The notes below the pieces were generated by a model. That model was not told the DNA's origin. It did no database searches and was given only the letters and a program-made list of their open reading frames with translations. From NCBI GenBank assembly GCA_015698045.1, contig BLAL01000218.1, positions 186,001 to 250,000 on the forward strand: a DNA stretch of 64,000 bases. Direction: 5' to 3'. The position numbers and the translations under genes are program-made. This DNA comes from Rhizophagus clarus. Lineage: Eukaryota; Glomeromycota; Glomeromycetes; Glomerales; Glomeraceae. This document shows positions 43,571 through 54,461 of the stretch, piece after piece. Positions within the stretch are counted from its first letter, which is position 1; the number at the start of each line of letters is the position of its first letter.

Positions 43571-44373
43571 CTGGCAGATTTGTGCTACGTGGATACCGTG
43601 CTGCGAATGATATTATGTGGATAATAAGGTGACGACTTTATTCTTAACGCATGTGATGAAGTAACGGGAGGAGCTATGTACAATACAACAATTTTGACTC
43701 TCCTACTTCAAAAGAGATCTCTAAAACATTCGGACATCGTATTAAATCATCAACCTTTTCGTTACTAACGGGTGACATAATGCAAAGAAATTATCCTTTA
43801 CTTTATCCGTCCATTAATACACAGCTAAAACTATCTATTTGACTGGTGACATTATCACCGCTTGGAGATTAAAGATGTTTTAAATACTTTATTGATTTAG
43901 ATTTGTTCGGATGATTGGAGTGGAGAAACGATCAAATAATAAAATTATAGTTTAGGAATGAATTTATGATGGCTTGTGCGAGATCACGGATAGAAGAAAA
44001 TCGGATCAAGAAGTATCCTTCTTTAATATTATTTTGTTTGAGATCAAAAATCTGAATATAAGATACAAAGAGCGAAATCTTAATTTTTTTTTTATTAACT
44101 TTCGTCTAGCATTTTGAGCGATTAATAATTAAAATTATTAAAAGATGATTCAAAAAATTAGAACTTTCTTGCAATAATTTATTCTATATTTTTTGAAGAA
44201 GTTAAGTTGTATATGCGTAGCGAGCATAAATTTATCTTCATATAGACCAACTTTTTTATACTGATGTAGTCGTAGGTAGTATTTATAGTAGGTTTGGTAG
44301 TAGTGTAATGGTGAAGGCGACTTCTGTAACGGTATGATATAAATAAAAATTCTCGATTTTCCACCTAGTTTGA
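43571..44373. other. Intergenic, nothing recognised
   Basis: No supported feature. Confidence 0.3.
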
Positions 44374-44655
44374 TTGGATTATTTTATATTTTTCTTTGTA
44401 CTCATGGTTATAAACGCCTTTCCTAATCGGGTTATTACGTGTGAGGAAGATAAAAGTGTTATGAAAAACTTGGACAAAATTAAAAGTGGTATCTCCAACG
44501 CCATATACGATTACAACCAAACCATCTTCATGTCATCATGTAATTTCGGATTTGTACGTTTATATACGACAAGTATTTCAACGGTGGAAGATTATCTGCG
44601 CCATGTAACATTGGTTAAATGGAAGAGTAAGTTACGCACATATTCTTTGAGATAA
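44374..44655 (+). pseudogene. Crinkler-header-related fragment
   Basis: The frame reads NAFPNRVITCEEDKSVMKNL, then DKIKSGISNAIYDYN. It matches the second header block on the minus strand at 37010-37300 (AIPN.VIICEGDKKNLDKIKS). The HVxV end is changed to IFMSS. It starts without an ATG in a Crinkler-like position and no effector domain follows, so it is a remnant. Confidence 0.5.
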
Positions 44656-47600
44656 AATAAAACAAAAAATATATTTTAAAATCATAAATAATAATAAAAT
44701 AAACCCTATTATAAAAAATAAATAGACATCCATAAGGATTCATTCCAATCCTTAGGTTTTGACCCAATAAAGAAAAAAACTTACTGATGTGGTTAAGTAC
44801 CATATACAGCATTACTTTGAGCCGTCTGTAAATAACAGCACTGCTTGCCTGCTTTTAAATGAAATATTAGCTTTACAGACCAATTTAGCATTCATTATAT
44901 TCAAGTAGTAAAAAATTAGTTTCTTAACTAAAATTTAAATTAATTTTTTTTTTTTCGCAATGCATTTGTATGTTTATTAGATTTTTAAAACTGAGTACAT
45001 TCGTTTTAAATAAAAAAAAAAAAACTGGAGTACAGAAAAAGTTAATTTATAAACAACAAACCGCCATCGTAATAAAAATTACACTATGCGTGCACTGTCG
45101 TTACATAATATCCCTATACGGGTGGCCTTATACTCTTTCCGTAGTCAAAGACATCTTCAATATTTGTCAACCTTTGTTCACGGTCTAAGTTTCTACGCGA
45201 TCCCTGGACTTGGGGTGAAGTCTTCAATTTCTACTTGTCCAATGGATGGCTCGGATTTCCTCGGTCTAAATTTAAATTAAGTAGCATCCAAATTTTTAAA
45301 ATTTATAAAAAAAATTTCCATAATACACTATAGTATTTCTTTCCCTTTTTTTTTCTATCTCAGAAGCTATAATTATAAAGATTTATTATGTATAAGGCAA
45401 CAATACATATTGTATAATATAAAGTAGTTAATGTTTAATTACTGTCTAGTTCATTATGTTATAAATAAGATTAATTTCTATGAATCAATTAAACGAAAAA
45501 AATAGAAGTGCATTCGATGCAAACAAGTAAATGTGAAAATAAGTCCATAGAGGAAATTAAAGAATTTTATACCGAGAAAAACAAAATTAAATCTTGATAA
45601 TCTATTTATGCCCTTTATTTATTATAAATTCTATGAGTATGTTTTTATTTGCTTCCAAAATTATGAATTTTGATTGGCAGCCCTGAATTAAATATTGATC
45701 ATTAGGATATTTAAAACATAATCTATTTCTGCCCTTTATTTATTATAACGGAGACTAATTTCTCTGTTTTTTATTTTTATTGGTTAAATGGCATGGCCCG
45801 TGATGAGAAAATTCGTCACACAGTGAAGTTCGGCCTACTTTACATTATAAACAACTGAATATAAAACTTATAAATAAAACTATTCAACAAGTTAATTTTT
45901 GGCTCATTTGAACGGAAGAAACGAGACTCGGATAGGCAAAGTTAATAAATAATTACATTCATACGTTCCAAATTCTAGATTAGAGATTTGACAACACAGT
46001 AAACCTATTACCAATTTTAATATAACAATTTATCTCAGTGATTCTTGATTAATATTAGATTTAATAAATAATGTAAATATCTCAATTATTTAAAGGATCT
46101 AACATAATAATGTTTTTTAGGTTTCTTGCTGCTAATTTAATAAAGAAAAGAAGAGAATCGAATTTGAACTATTACCTATATAAATCGAAGATAATGATTT
46201 TTAAATCGTAGATTTATTATAATTTCGTGCTCTTAAGTATTCTTAAGTGTTGCGAATTTAAATAATTTTGCAAAAATTTTTTTTTTTTTTTTTTTTTTTG
46301 CAAAGCCGTACCAAAATAATTTTAATATAAAAACTTGGTTAACTGAAATCATAAATAAATATTATATAACACATAATAATAGAACTTCGTACTTAAATGA
46401 TATCCAATAACTGACAAGGTATTCCTCGCATAGTAAAACACCTCGAATTGTACAACGATTTCCCTTTATGTGATCATTTAGATAAGAAAAAAGAAGGAAT
46501 TGATTTTTTAATACAAGTACAAATATATATATAACCTTGTCCTTCGTTTCAATACCCACCAGTGGTTAAATTCATTTCTTTCTTGTTTTTCATTAAATTT
46601 TTTGGAAATCAATTTATTTAAATGCTGGTCATGACTAAAATATAAAAACAGAATAACTAAAATATATATTGCGAATTACATTGTAAATCAGTAAGGAATT
46701 ATTGTAAAAAAAAATATGAATCATTGAAATTTACGCTTATTAACTTAAGCCTCAAACCTTTTTCTGGGAATTTATTTCGTGCTGAATACTAATTATGGGA
46801 AGTTCAAACCGCGGATCTTTTTTCTTTCGTTCAAAGAACGTGCTACAACATTCTTTCATATCAAACTAAAATAAAACTTTGTTTTGCCACAACTTCTCAA
46901 ACTTGGGAAATAAGTTAAATGATTTCACTGTATTAACTCCCACCTTTTATTTATATATAACTCCCAAGATGTCTTGTAGCAATTAAGTTAGAACCACTCA
47001 TAGTCATCTATGTAATTGTATTATTGTAATCTCCTGTTTTACCTTTCTTTGTTCACTTTTGATTGAGGGATACCGGAACAACTTTTACAGAAAGATACGT
47101 CTGACTGTGTAAATTATTATATTATGCCCTTGTAAATACCTCTGTGTGAAATGTATAGGTCCATACTTGAGAGATTCTCTGTAAGTTCACATAAGAAGTC
47201 CCATAGCAGAAATTCTCTAGAGAATCTATGCTATGAACTTTCTTTTTTTCTGTTACTGTTTTATAAAATCAAACTGATAGTCTCTCACTTGGACTAATCA
47301 ATTATTGTTTTACTTCATTCTAACATTCCTTAACGAAAGTCGCATTATTGTTCTTGATAACTGAATATGCTTTTTCAATTATTATTTAGTTGAAGATAAT
47401 TTTTTATAAGGCAAGCATAATTACCTTTTTATAAAACTTACGTATTTGTTAGCGATAACTAGATCATAAATAACATAGTCATCATTAAAACAAATAATTC
47501 GTAGACCAGAAAATAATTATTGTTTCTTCAATTCATGAATTTCTCGTGATGCAATTTGATTTATAGATCAAAATTGAGAGAATTGAGAGGGTATTTGATT

Positions 47601-47932
47601 CATCCAGTTTCCCGGTACTTGCTAAACTTAGTTTAATCACAATCATTATTTTAACTTACTACTATTTTTACTTAAAATTAACATATGAACCACTTGTTGA
47701 AATATCAAATAGACACGTTCAAGAATTTGAACTTTTATTCAGAATAAATCATTTGTACTCTGACAGCTTATCATTATATTTATTACAAAGGGTTTCTAAA
47801 CTTTACCTTTTAGATATTGTACAATTAAATGATTTATTTTGTTAAAGTTAAATTAAATTCAAATTCATTTTTTTTTATTCATCTCAAATAAGTTTTTTTT
47901 TTATTGGAAAATTAAAAAAATAAATTTTTGAA
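44656..47932. other. 3.3 kb intergenic, nothing recognised
   Basis: Several 60-70-codon ORFs (44970, 45086, 46362) look random, rich in Phe, Leu and Lys, with no motif. T-run at 46277. No transposon ends were recognised. Confidence 0.35.
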
Positions 47933-49530
47933 TCATGGTATAATATAATCTTTTAAATCTTTTATATTAAGGAATTTCAATCTTCCAAAATTTGGGAAAC
48001 GAAATCTTCCGAAATCTTCAAAAATTTGGGAATCTTGATCTTCCATAAGATCGGGTTTGGGCTCAAGAGTATATAAAAGAATTTTTTGGGATGTTGAATT
48101 AATAGGTGGAAGAGAATAATAATAAATTTCATTAGAATTATTATTAATTAAATTAGAGTCCTGGGAGACTGGTGGAAGGATCCGAGAATACTCAGAGTTA
48201 GGAAGTAGATTGAATGTATTAAATAAGGAAATACTTCCACTAGAAATTCCTGAAGAATCGGGAACACTAGGAAATCCAGCACCTACTCTATCACCAGGTA
48301 ATAAAGGTCCAGGAGCACTACCACCACCAGATGGTAAGAAAACACTATCATCTGCTTGAGGATCATTTAAGATTGACGAAATTTTTAAGAAAAGAGGACG
48401 CGAGATGATTGGACTAGAAGATTCCTTTCCTTCATGCATTTGAGAGTTAGAGATGATAGCGAATGCCTTTACATGAGAGCCGGGAACATTGGAATAACCA
48501 ACGCCATCACCATATGGTAAAGGTCTAGGAATGCCACTACTACCAGATGGTAAGAAAATACAATTATCGTCTGCTGCTTGAGGATCATTCAAGATCAATG
48601 AAATTTAAGGGAAAAGGACGCGAGTTAATTGGACTAGATGATCCCCTTCCATCATGCACTTGAGAATTAGAGATGGTAGCGAATGCTTTCACATGAGAAC
48701 TGGGAACATTGAAATAACCAGCACCATCATCATATATTAAAGGTCCAGAAGCGTCTCCACTGCCAGATGGTGAGAAAACACAATTATCGTCTGCTGCTAA
48801 GGGAAAAGGATGCGAGATGATTGGACTAGATGATTTCCTTTCATCATGCGTTTGAGAGTTAGAGATTACTTTTGCATGAGAACTGGGAATATTGGAATAA
48901 CCAACACCATCACCATATGGTAAAGGTCCAGGAGCGCTACCACCATTAGAAGAATCATTCAAAATTGAAGAAATTTTTAAGGAAAAAGGACGCGAGGTAA
49001 TTGGACCAAAGAAGTTTCTTCGATCATGCATTTGAGAGTTAGGGATGGTAGTTAATGCTTTTGCATCACCAGATGGGGAAATACCACCACAAGAAATTTC
49101 AGGAGAATTAGGAATACTAGAACAACCAGCAAATGCATCTCCAGCAAATAATGAAATATCATCACTAGAAATTCCAGGAGAACCATGAACACTGGGATAA
49201 CCAACATCATTACCAAATAGTAAAGTTCAAGAGTGCACTACCAGGTGGTAAAAAAACATCATTATGGTCTTCATTCAAAATCGATGAAATTTTTAAGAGA
49301 GAGAAACGCGTTGAGCTAGTAAATTCCCTTCCATCATGCGTTTGAAGGCCATTACCATTATGAGCTTCACGTGGTGGATTAGAGATAGTAATGGAAGCAG
49401 TAGCTGTAGGTTTTGCAGGTTCTGCCTTTTTGTTTTCAGCTTTTTCTATCTTGCTAAAATTTAGTAAAATATTATTATTAAATATACTTCTATTGCTAAA
49501 GTTGTAAAGTAAAATCCTGCTTCATACCAA
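47933..49530 (-). pseudogene. Gene of tandem ~50-residue modules, two frameshifts
   Basis: Open segments 49531-49220, 49220-48602 and 48600-47933 read in order as one protein of about 520 residues. A module recurs four or five times: (S)RPFPLKISSILND, an acidic stretch, VFLPSG, GSAPGPLPYGDGVGYSN(V/I)P, then SNSQxHDxR. One frameshift is near 49220. The other near 48605 is explained by TTAAATTTC where the other copies have TTAAAAATTTC, a 2-nt loss. The C-terminus (EDFGRFRFPNFGRLKFLNIK) is not repeated. ISSILN-type short motifs occur at the start of some fungal transcriptional regulators, but no DNA-binding domain is visible. Function unknown. The 5' end is uncertain; an upstream exon is possible. 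Confidence 0.6.
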
Positions 49531-51364
49531 GCTTGGTTAAGGATTCTGCCAAAGAGTTTTTCTGGTTCTTGAGTTTTTTTTAAAAATTTTATGAGGTTGG
49601 AATGCCATTTTTTTTTAAAAAAACTGATGAGAATTTTGGATTTATTGAGTGAGTTTTTTTTTTAAAAAAAATTTCTTGAAACAAGAAATAAAAGAATGAA
49701 AAAGAAATATGGCTTTTTTCCTTATATAATATACTGTATATACAGTATATGTGATTAATAATTATAATGTCAAACAAGAATCAACTTGTATACCTAAAAA
49801 AGATATATACAATGCAAAAAAAAAAAGAGATTTCCCCCAATTGCAAGATCTAGCCAATTTTTAATTAATTGTCAATTATTATTTACATAATGATGATAAT
49901 GACGTCAATTGAATAAATAAACTTTTGAATCGATTTAATTAAAACGGACTCTGCATTCATGGTTTTTTTAAACTATAAAAAGAAAATTATTACTGGTTAA
50001 ACCAAATTAATATTCAATAGAGGTGCAATCATTAATTTGAAATGATTAAAGGCAGTAAAAAAAACTATTTATTTAGAAAACAAAATAAGTTTGTTTGAAA
50101 ATTGCATGTGAAAGTTTATTTTTGTCGATTTACTTTGTTTATTAAGAGTCAAATCTCGAACAATATATTAAATAGCGCATCTTTTAACTATAAAGGAAAT
50201 GGTAAAAAAAAGTTAATAATAATTTAAAATATTTACAAAAAAACGCCCTGTAGATTCTCGTGACGTTAAAGGTTCTTGTATAACCTGATCGATATGCATG
50301 ATAACGTGATACAAAGACATACTGATCCTTTGCAGATTAGCTGCGGCAATTGCGGTTACTGCAGTACTAATACACAAAATATAATATGCCATACTTGATT
50401 TAACCAAAATAATTCGCGCTAAAAAGAAAATTGTACATCTAAAATTATTACTATACAAATTCTGCCATTATAACGGAAAGCAATTCTATTACGTTACTCC
50501 GACAGTCCGACTCAAATTAATAATGGAAACCCTATTCCCTTTATTTTAAACGGAAGGGTTCGTCTGCCGAGTTCTGACTATATATTAAATATTACTACTC
50601 ATAAAGATGACATCCCAACTCCCAAAAAAGAAGGAAGAATAAGTTTGTTAGTTAGTTTAACAAAGAGAAACAAAAAGAAATATTGAAATATTTTCTCAAA
50701 GAATCTTAAAAAAAGAGATAGAAGCAGAATCTGAAATTCTGAACAAACATACTTCAAAGAAGTCATATAGCTTGTTCCTAAAAAAGGCATAACGAAATAA
50801 CATTAATGTCGTTCTTAATACAAATAAAATAAATAAATAAAAATAAAACGAAAATACCACAAGCTCGTTGTAAACGTGAGTGTTCTAAAACTGAAACTAA
50901 GACTTGCAGTTGTACGATGTTGAGTCACGAGATTTAGAGAACACCAATCATTACGTTCACTATTCAAATTCTAGATATAGGAATCATGACATAAATGAAA
51001 AAATAAAACTGTCGTTTCTCAGTGATTTTATCAGTACTAGATTTAAAAATAGAAAAGAGGAAATCTTAATTGTTTCGATTATCGATATCGAATAGTATTT
51101 ATTCATAGGATATGTAGGATATGACTGTAAAAAAAATTTATTTTTCGTGTAAAGAAAGGAAATATTCAACAATATCAATAACTGACAAGGAATAATTAAA
51201 TTTTTCTTTTTCGTTTTCACGAAAATCAGCTTTAAAGTTTTTTCGTAGATTCTAATGCCCAGGGCTAATTACTAAAGTACGAAAACAGAAAATAAATTAT
51301 TTTGTAATTACTTTGTAAAACAATAAGTAATTATTGTAATAATGGTTGAAAAATATAACTGATA
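49531..51364. other. Intergenic; one possible membrane-protein exon
   Basis: 50213-50458 on the minus strand is an 81-codon frame reading AYYILCISTAVTAIAAANLQ, then HVIMHIDQVIQEPLTSRE. It looks protein-like (one hydrophobic helix) but has no neighbours that complete it. Otherwise nothing is seen; a 12-bp palindrome lies at 49732-49750. Confidence 0.3.
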
Positions 51365-51478
51365 AGCCGAAACGTGGTCCGGACCCGGCTCAGGCGTAGA
51401 TTGTTGTGGAATTCCAGGGGGATTTACTGCGATTAAACCGGCGCCAACCAGGAATGCGGCTCCGTTTTTCGGCTAACT
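51365..51478. repeat. GC-rich island with inverted ends
   Basis: About 115 bp at ~55% GC in a ~27% GC setting. The ends are AAGCCGAAACG and, inverted, TTAGCCGAAAAACG. TAACT occurs at both outer edges. It contains ACCGGCGCC and GGTCCGGACC palindromes. It resembles a small transposon or SINE-like repeat. The rc of 53940-54005 begins with a similar ACTAACCGAAAAAACG. Confidence 0.5.
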
Positions 51479-51909
51479 ACACCATTATATTATTAATATA
51501 ATAATAATAATTGTGGAGGGAAAAAATTTTGAATTCCCTTCTCAGAAAAATTTAAGTTTAATAATTACTCCTATTAATTTTTTTTTTTTTTTTTTTTAGA
51601 ACTGACAAATCAGACGAATTTATTGATGAGGATCAATTTACAGATTAGTGTCAGTAAAAACTGTAAAGATGTGAATGCGTGTAAACAAAACCAATAAATC
51701 TACACGCCAGTGTTTGACCTAAGGGAATGGGTATAAAAGCGTATAGAACTCCGTTAAATATACAGTAGTAGATTACAAAATAGAAAATTGGAGATAGTAA
51801 AAATTGTTTCTAAAATTTCTTCCAATTAGAATTAGTAGTAAATCAATCAATGATTGGACAGCTCCACTTGTTAGCATTATTTAAAGTTTGGACGTTGATT
51901 ACCGCACTA

Positions 51910-52489
51910 TAATAAAGATGGTCATCGGTCCTAGAAGACCGCGGTCCTACGGTCCTACACCTTAAAAAGACGGACCGGTCCGTCTTGGTGTAGGACTGCG
52001 GTCTTTCGGTCCTGTATCGCATACAATAAGACCGTCAGTCTTTTTAAGGACCGCAGTCTTTTTAGGACCGATCGGTCTTTTCTTTTTTTACAAATAAAAA
52101 ACTTTTCCTTTTTTTCCTTTATTTTTTTTAAAAAAAAATGAATGCAAATAAAAATTACCAAATTTCAAGGTGCATAAATATATATAACTTGAAATATTTT
52201 AAATTAATGAATTAGGGTATTTTTTCGAAAAAATATAAGCGTATAAGTGGAGAAAATTGATTATCATTATTTTATTTGTTTATGATTTCAAAATCGGTTG
52301 GTCTTTATATTTTTTATAAAGATCTTTATTAAATTAATAGTTATATTTAATATATAAATCGTTTATTATATGAAGACCGATATGAGGACCGGTCGGTCCT
52401 CGAAACGGTCCTACTGCGCCATAAGAAAATGAAAGACCGCGGTCCGGTCCAGGACCGAGTAGGACTGGTAGGACCGATGATCATCCTTA
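51910..52489. mobile_element. hAT-like MITE with GGACCG subterminal repeats (580 bp)
   Basis: The left end is TAATAAAGATGGTCATCGGTCC and the right end, inverted, is TAAGGATGATCATCGGTCC. Flanks CCGCACTA (51902-51909) and CCGCAGTA (52490-52497) match at 7 of 8. More than fifteen GGTCC/GGACC or (A/G)GACCG motifs lie in the two end regions, and the middle is plain AT-rich. No ORF. Confidence 0.75.
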
Positions 52490-52497
52490 CCGCAGTA

Positions 52498-52992
52498 CCA
52501 AGTTAAACTGATTGTATAACGAACATAAAAAATTTTTTCCCCAATAAATAATATTATATAGAAAAGATCTTCTTATATTACGCAAACTTTGCGTAAATAA
52601 AATTGCACAAAGTATTACACATATTACGCCTATAAGTATTTTTTCTGGATAAGAAAATTTTGTGTTTCTTAAATTATGCCACATATGGTTGGTTTGATCG
52701 CAATCGCAGTAATTTTTGTGGCTAATAAAAGCCAGCGGTGTTTATATTCCGATTTTCCTTAGAATAATGGGATAGCGTGTTATAACAGATGCTTATTTGA
52801 ATATGCTTCTAAGTAGTTTTCGCTCATGTCGGGACCGTAAAGTTATTAACGTTGTGATATTAATTACTCGAATGTTTTTAATGACTAGAATTTACAATAC
52901 CACAAATAAAAATAAATATAATAAATTGGTAATTACAGAATTTGTTTATCGGCGGATTTATTTTAATAAAACAAAAGTAAAACAAATTAATC
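52498..52992. other. Intergenic, nothing recognised
   Basis: No supported feature before the tRNA-like gene. Confidence 0.35.
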
Positions 52993-53067
52993 GCCCGGTT
53001 AGTTCAGTTGGTAGAACGCCACATTGATTGAAACGTGGAGACGCGGGTTCAATTCCTGCACTGGGCT
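52993..53067 (+). tRNA. tRNA-like gene with abnormal anticodon arm
   Basis: The 7-bp acceptor stem GCCCGGT/ACTGGGC (one G-T), D-arm GTTC-AGTTGGTA-GAAC, T-arm GCGGG-TTCAATT-CCTGC and discriminator T are all present. Box A (TAGTTCAGTTGG) and box B (GGTTCAATTCC) fit pol III promoters, and TCTTTT follows as terminator. The anticodon arm is too long: CCACA and CGTGG enclose TTGATTGAAA. If one TTGA is an extra copy, a Phe (GAA)-like loop results. It is either a tRNA pseudogene or an unusual tRNA. Confidence 0.65.
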
Positions 53068-54461
53068 TTCTTTTGCATACGTAAATTTTTTTTAAAAAAA
53101 AAAAAAAATTTTGGATCATTCGGATTTCGGAGTCACTTCCCGATTCTAGATTTAAAAATACAATCGTCATAGGACAAAAATATCATCATTTTAAGTTGTT
53201 TAATATTTTAATGAGATTATTCTTTGTTTCCTCGCTATTAATAGTAATTTTCATAATTTAATAAATAATAAAATAAAAAAAAATGGTAAATATAGTAATT
53301 GGATTATTTAAATTAGTTTTCCTTTAGTTCAGTCAGCTGATCAAAACGATCGAATAACCACGTATTATTTTTTTTATTTAGTCAAATCATATGATAAGCG
53401 TACGCAAACAAAATCAAATATTCCGAACCAATATCTATGAAAGTTGAATTTTTAATTTTCAATTATTGTAAAATTTTCTACAAATAAAATTTATTAAAAC
53501 TTATATTATAATCGATGAGTATTATTTTTGATTTCAACAAACAAACTTTTTTTCAACTGTCATCTTTTAACGCTACGTTTTATCTTAATCTGAATCAGAA
53601 ATATCCCTTTATTAAATTGTTAAAATTTTTTTGCGTAAAATTTTATTTTTTGTTAAATTTAAACTAAATTAAATTAAAGTCATATCAATTTAATTATATA
53701 TTCGTAGCAAAAAAATAAACCGAATAAAAGCAATAAAATTATTAAAGATCCATAATGATATTATAACTTCCATTTTTTATATTTTATTGAGATAATAATA
53801 TATTGTTATCAACATTTGTGACACCATTAAATTAAAATAAGGTATGCTTTGAAATTTCATTTTTCAAATTATCATCAAATATCGAGTATTCATTATAATA
53901 TTTCCTAAAATTGTAATTGATTGAACTTACTTTTCTTGTACGCATTAGACTACCCCCAAGAGTTCCGCCATCCCGCACCTGCTTCGTTTTTTCGGTTAGT
54001 CAAAGCCATTTAGGAACGGGGCAAGATGACTTCTTGGCATTCTATTTTTAATAAGAAATCATTTGACTCATACCTTTATTGTATTATGCATTTACATTAT
54101 CATATAAAATATTAGTATACAACTTAAGTTAGAATGCCTATCCAACCTAGGCTAAATACCTATCTAAATTAGTTCAAACTTCAAATAATTTTAAAAGTCT
54201 CCATTCATTGCGTATGTATAAGGAAAACACGGTCATAAAAACCCCTAGCCTGTGCGACAAAGATACGAGGATTTTCATTGCACTAATGTTAAAATATATT
54301 TCATTTGTAGTGGTCCGCGTGATGCAGTGGTAAGGATAGATTAAGAGATGATATTAAATATAAATAGTTGCTGTATACTATTAATTGTCAATTTGTTTTT
54401 TGCTCGCCATATTTTTATATTCAAAAAAATTGTATTTATTGAACACCGCCTTCTTACTATT
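53068..54461. other. Intergenic upstream of kinase gene
   Basis: A GC-richer stretch at 53940-54035 shares ACGTTTTTTCGGTTA-like ends with the 51365 island. TGATGCAGTGGTAAGG at 54321-54336 resembles a tRNA box A but has no box B. Nothing else is seen. Confidence 0.35.

Noticed and set aside
44970-45280. Two overlapping ORFs of 64-72 codons
   Set aside because: No motif; overlapping frames of the same spacer.
54312-54340. tRNA box-A-like sequence before the kinase
   Set aside because: No box B, acceptor stem or terminator in register.
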